Origin: Pseudomonadota bacterium
GTDB lineage: Bacteria; Pseudomonadota; Alphaproteobacteria; Rhizobiales; Xanthobacteraceae
NCBI GenBank assembly: GCA_021779635.1
Contig: JAJYAH010000032.1
Coordinates: forward strand, 1-20,333
Length of the DNA stretch: 20,333 nt
Reading direction: 5' to 3'
Part shown: in pieces, positions 16,776 to 20,333 of the stretch
Position numbering within the stretch: position 1 is the stretch's first letter
Layout: every line of letters begins with the position of its first letter
The notes under the pieces: model-generated
Database searches by the model: none
Seen by the model: only the letters and a program-made list of their open reading frames with translations
Told to the model about the DNA's origin: nothing
Made by a program: the position numbers and the translations under genes

Positions 16776-19700
16776 GTGAAGCCATTCAACCTTTCGGACT
16801 GGGCGCTCCAGCATCGTTCGCTTGTCTGGTATTTCATGATCACCTTCATGGCGGCCGGGCTGTTTTCGTACCTGAAACTCGGGCGCGAGGAAGATCCGGA
16901 CTTCACCATCAAGACGATGGTGATCCACACGAAATGGCCGGGCGCGTCCGCTCAGGAAGTCACGCGCCAGGTCACCGATCGGATCGAAAAGAAGCACGAG
17001 GAGCTGGAGTCGCTCGACTACACGCGTAGCGTCACGACCGCGGGGCAAACCACGATTTTCGTGAACCTTCGCGCCACCACAAAGGCGCGCGACGTCGAGC
17101 CGACCCGGGTGCGCGTGCGCAATATGATCGGCGACATCAAGGGCGATTTCCCGCAAGGCGTCGTGGGGCCTACGTTCAATGACCGGTTTGGCGACGTCTA
17201 CGGCAATCTTTATGCATTCACGAGCGACGGCCTGACGCAACGGCAGTTGCGCGACCGCGTGGAGGAGGTTCGTTCCAAGGTTCTGACCGTTCCGAATGTC
17301 GGCCGGGTTGATACCGTTGGCGCGCAGGATGAGGTCATCTACTTGGAGTTTTCCACGCGCAAGGTCGCGGCGCTGGGGCTGGACCAGCGCTCGATCCTTG
17401 CTTCGCTTCAGGCCCAGAACGCGATTTCGCCTTCCGGCGTGCTGCAGGCAGGCCCGGAGCGGATCAGCGTGCGGGTCAATGGGCAGTTCACGTCGGAGGA
17501 GAGCCTCAAAGCGGGTCAATCTCAGGGTCAACGACCGCTTCTTTCCGCTCACCGACGTTGCGACCATTACCCGCGGTTATACCGATCCGCCGACCTCGCT
17601 ATTTCGTTTCAAAGGCGAGCCGGCGATCAGCCTCACCATCGGCATGAAAGCGGGCGCAAACCTGTTGGACTTCGGCGCGGCCTTGAAGCAGGAAATGGCC
17701 AGGATCATCACCGACCTGCCCATCGGGGTCGATGTTCATCTCGTGTCGGATCAGCCGCTAGTGGTGGATCACGCCGTGTCCGGTTTCACGCGCGCGCTGT
17801 TCGAAGCCATCGCCATTGTTCTCGCCATCAGCTTCATCAGCTTGGGAGTGCGCGCCGGCCTCGTCGTAGCGATCTGGATTCCGCTGGTGCTCGCGATCAC
17901 CTTCTTTGTCATGGCCTATGCCGGGATCTCCCTGCAGCGCATTTCGCTCGGCGCCCTGATCATCGCCCTCGGTCTGCTCGTCGACGACGCGATGATCGCG
18001 GTCGAGATGATGGTCGCACGGCTGGAAGTCGGAGATACACTCCGGAAGGCTGCAACCCACGTCTATACATCGACGGCATTTCCGATGCTGACGAGGACGC
18101 TGGTGACAGTCGTCGGCTTCATTCCGATCGGCCTCAACAACAGCGCTGCCGGCGAGTTCACGTTCACGCTGTTCGTCGTCATCGCCGTTTCGCTGGTGGT
18201 TTCCTGGATCGTCGCGGTGCTGTTCACGCCCTTGCTTGGCGTGACGATTCTTCCGGAGACGATGAAGAACACCCACGAGACCAAGGGCTGGTTCGCCGCT
18301 GGCTTCTCGAGCCTTCTGGGCGTCAGCATGCGCTGGCGCTGGACGGTCATCGCGATCACCCTTGCTGTCTTTGCGCTGTCGATCGTCGGCATGGGCTTTG
18401 TCCAGCAGCATTTTTTTTCCTCGTCGGATCGCGACGAACTCATCGTTGACTGGAATCTGCCGCAAAACAGTTCGATCGCCGAAACCAGCGCGCAGATGGC
18501 TCGTTTCGAGCGGGAAGCGCTCAAGGGCAATGACAGCATTGATCATTGGTCGACCTATGTGGGGCAGGGCGCGCTGCGTTTCGTCCTCTCATTCGACGTG
18601 CAGCCGGCGGACATTTCGTTCGGTCAGATAATCATCGTGACCAAGGGCCTTGAGGTGCGCGATCGCGTGAAGAGCGAGCTTCAAGCCTATCTGAAGAAGA
18701 CGTTCCCCGGCACCGACGCCTTCGTGAAACTGCTCGATATCGGACCGCCCGTCGGCCGTCCGATCCAGTATCGCGTGAGCGGGCCCGATATCGTCAAGGT
18801 GCGCGAGTTCTCCCAGCAGCTTGCAGGAATCATCAGCACCAACATGCATCTCAGCGACGTCGTCTTCGACTGGATGGAGCCCGAACGGGTCGTCAAGGTC
18901 GATGTGCTGCAGGACAAAGCCCGCCAGCTGGGGGTGACTACCGAAGACATCGCCTCGACATTGAACGGCGTGGTCGCCGGAGCCTCGATCACCCAGGTCC
19001 GCGACGACATCTACCTTGTCAAAGTGATCGGGCGTGCGAACGCTTCGGAACGTGGCTCGATCGAGACGCTGCGCAATCTTCAGCTGCCGGGCGCAAGCGG
19101 CCAATCCGTCCCGCTCGCAGCCATCGCTTCATTCCGCTACGAGCTCGAACAGCCGACGATCTGGCGCCGCTCGCGCTCGCCGACAATCACGTTGAAGGCT
19201 GGAATTCTTGACAGCGTTCAGCCGGCGACCGTGGTCGACCAACTCAAGCCGCAAATTGGAATATTCGGATCCAGGCTCCCCGTAGGCTATTCGGTCGCGG
19301 TGGGGGGCACCGTCGAGGAAAGCGGCAAAGCCCAGGCGCCGATCCTCGCGGTCGTTCCGCTGATGCTGTTTGGCATGGCGACGATCCTGATGCTCCAGTT
19401 GCAGAGCTTCCATCGGCTGTTCCTGGTCTTCGCGGTTGCGCCACTTGCCCTGATTGGCGTGGTCGCCGTGCTGCTGCCGAGCGGTGCTCCGCTTGGTTTC
19501 GTCGCTATTCTAGGGGTACTGGCTCTGATCGGCATCCTTATCCGCAACTCGGTGATCCTGATCGTGCAGATTGAGCAACTGCGGGCCGAAGGAAGACTCG
19601 CATGCGCCCGATCATTCTGACAGCCGCGGCGGCGAGCCTGGCGCTGATTCCGATTGCCCGGGAGGTTTTCTGGGGGCCGATGGCTTACGCCATGATGGGC

Positions 19701-19817
19701 GGCATCATCGTCGGAACCTTGCTGACGCTGCTGTTTCTGCCTGCGCTCTATGTGACGTGGTTTCGGATTAACATAGATCCCGACAAGCAGCCAAAGACAG
19801 ACGGACCACACGCGTGA
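16776..19817 (+). pseudogene. Second RND efflux permease, broken by an insertion and a deletion
   Basis: Starting at GTG 16776 (AGGAAA upstream), the frames together cover about 1015 residues of an RND permease. The N terminus is FNLSDWALQHRSLVWYFMI, followed by LGREEDPDFTIKTM, WPGASAQEVTRQVTDRIE, and a TM4 with GLLVDDAMIAVE (the Asp pair). One extra G near 17513-17515 shifts the frame between EESLKA and VNLRVNDRFF. About 34 bases are missing near 19600, between QIEQLRAEGR and RMRPIILTAAAAS, and the end is read in another frame to 19817. The sequence belongs to the RND branch with N-terminal WAL-HRS rather than to MexB types. No adaptor gene precedes it, although such permeases normally follow one. 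Divergent from marR and probably once under its control. Confidence 0.9.
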
Positions 19818-20057
19818 ACGACAAGCGATTGCGAGCGGTTGTTATGCGTTCGAAGAACTTTGTCGGCTAAATGGAGATCATGGCGGTTCTCTACCGCGCG
19901 GCCGGGATCGAGATCGTTTGGCCGGAGCTTCCAGTACTGGTCAGCCATCGGGATCGCGTATTTCATGGTATCGCTGCTGCGCTTCCGAAAAGTGCTGCTG
20001 ACGCAGTCGCGTCGCCGCAATTGCTCCGGGCCCAATCCAAAAGAGGAACTTTCATGA
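19818..20057. other. No assignable gene downstream of the RND pseudogene
   Basis: Frames here are short and on both strands. One plus-strand frame, ending at 20057, contains a hydrophobic run (FQYWSAIGIAYFMVSLLRF) and is in the same frame as the CopD-like fragment that follows, separated by a TGA. It may be more of the same decayed membrane protein. No RNA gene or repeat was recognised. Confidence 0.35.
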
Positions 20058-20204
20058 CACTGCGGCAGGTCGATTTTCTCGCTTCTATCGAAATTGGTGT
20101 TATTTGCCGGAATGCTTTTGCTCGCATTCATGAACCGTTTTTGGCTCGTCCCGTCCATGACCAGGGCTTGCGCGGATGATCGTATTGAACGCGGCGCCCA
20201 TTGA
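20058..20204 (+). pseudogene. Probable CopD (copper-resistance membrane protein) remnant
   Basis: The plus-strand frame encodes LLSKLVLFAGMLLLAFMNRF then WLVPSM. This matches the CopD-domain pattern of a K-L-x-L-F-x-x-M-L-x-L-A-x-x-N-R-F helix followed by a short P-containing loop. Only about 35 residues are recognisable, an in-frame TGA precedes it, and the frame ends at 20204, so it is a fragment. Intact CopD is a multi-helix inner-membrane protein involved in copper uptake or resistance. The identification rests on one short motif. Confidence 0.45.
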
Positions 20205-20237
20205 GCTCGATCAATGTGCGGACTGGTGGGAGGCTAT

Positions 20238-20330
20238 CTAGATCAACATTACGATTAATATTACGATGCCGATCGTGGCGAGCCCACGGTCGGCACGCTT
20301 AGTGGCGCGAGGGGGATTTTTCAATGCCAT
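20238..20330 (-). CDS. Possible 30-residue single-pass membrane peptide
   Basis: A minus-strand frame from ATG 20330 encodes a basic N-terminal half (KNPPRATKRADRG) followed by a very hydrophobic C terminus (LATIGIVILIVMLI) ending in TAG. The basic-then-hydrophobic layout fits a small inner-membrane peptide. Its ribosome site would lie outside the window, so the start cannot be judged. A chance frame is quite possible. Confidence 0.25.
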   Translation of the reverse strand: MALKNPPRATKRADRGLATIGIVILIVMLI

Positions 20331-20333
20331 TCA

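Noticed and set aside
16761..17567. Minus-strand open frame of 268 codons opposite the second RND gene
   Set aside because: It is antisense to conserved RND N-terminal sequence and would remove the marR/RND divergent layout; no family features.

Overview
The window reads as a GC-rich alphaproteobacterial chromosome, most like the Bradyrhizobium/Nitrobacteraceae group. This is inferred from codon bias, the IS types and the MarR-EmrAB/RND gene style; no marker gene fixes the taxon. It is an accessory, partly decaying region: intact small operons alternate with two insertion sequences and at least five broken genes.

Layout. (1) 1-2160: the 3' part of a Baeyer-Villiger-type flavin monooxygenase, then the 5' half of an IclR regulator gene, which runs directly into the inverted 5' end of a thiolase gene. 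(2) 2160-3699: an IS5-type element with imperfect terminal repeats and AATT on both sides; its transposase has a shifted C terminus. (3) 3846-5459: an IS4-family element with perfect 16-bp terminal repeats but no visible target duplication. (4) 5580-8492: a less GC-rich block. A MarR regulator and an alpha/beta hydrolase (minus strand) diverge from two translationally coupled hotdog thioesterase-like proteins and a stand-alone acyl carrier protein (plus strand). A 35-bp inverted/direct-repeat region lies between the two arms. (5) 8661-12785: a dead RND efflux operon, with the permease broken by three frame disruptions and the adaptor missing its N-terminal part. (6) 12973-16693: an intact marR-emrA-emrB operon plus a small conserved-looking protein. 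A near-consensus promoter drives it and overlaps palindromes that suit MarR autorepression. (7) 16776-19817: a second RND permease, divergent from marR, also broken by a 1-base insertion and an internal deletion. (8) 19818-20333: mostly unassigned, with a probable CopD membrane-protein remnant.

Working picture. Of three multidrug-type export systems, only the MarR-controlled EmrAB pump appears intact, while both RND permeases have decayed separately. The most interesting intact unit is the 5.6-8.5 kb block. Its two adjacent hotdog proteins carry complementary halves of the usual PaaI-type active-site motif: one keeps the Asp and lacks the His, the other keeps HGG and lacks the Asp. This suggests they work as a pair, perhaps on an acyl group carried by the neighbouring carrier protein or on CoA.
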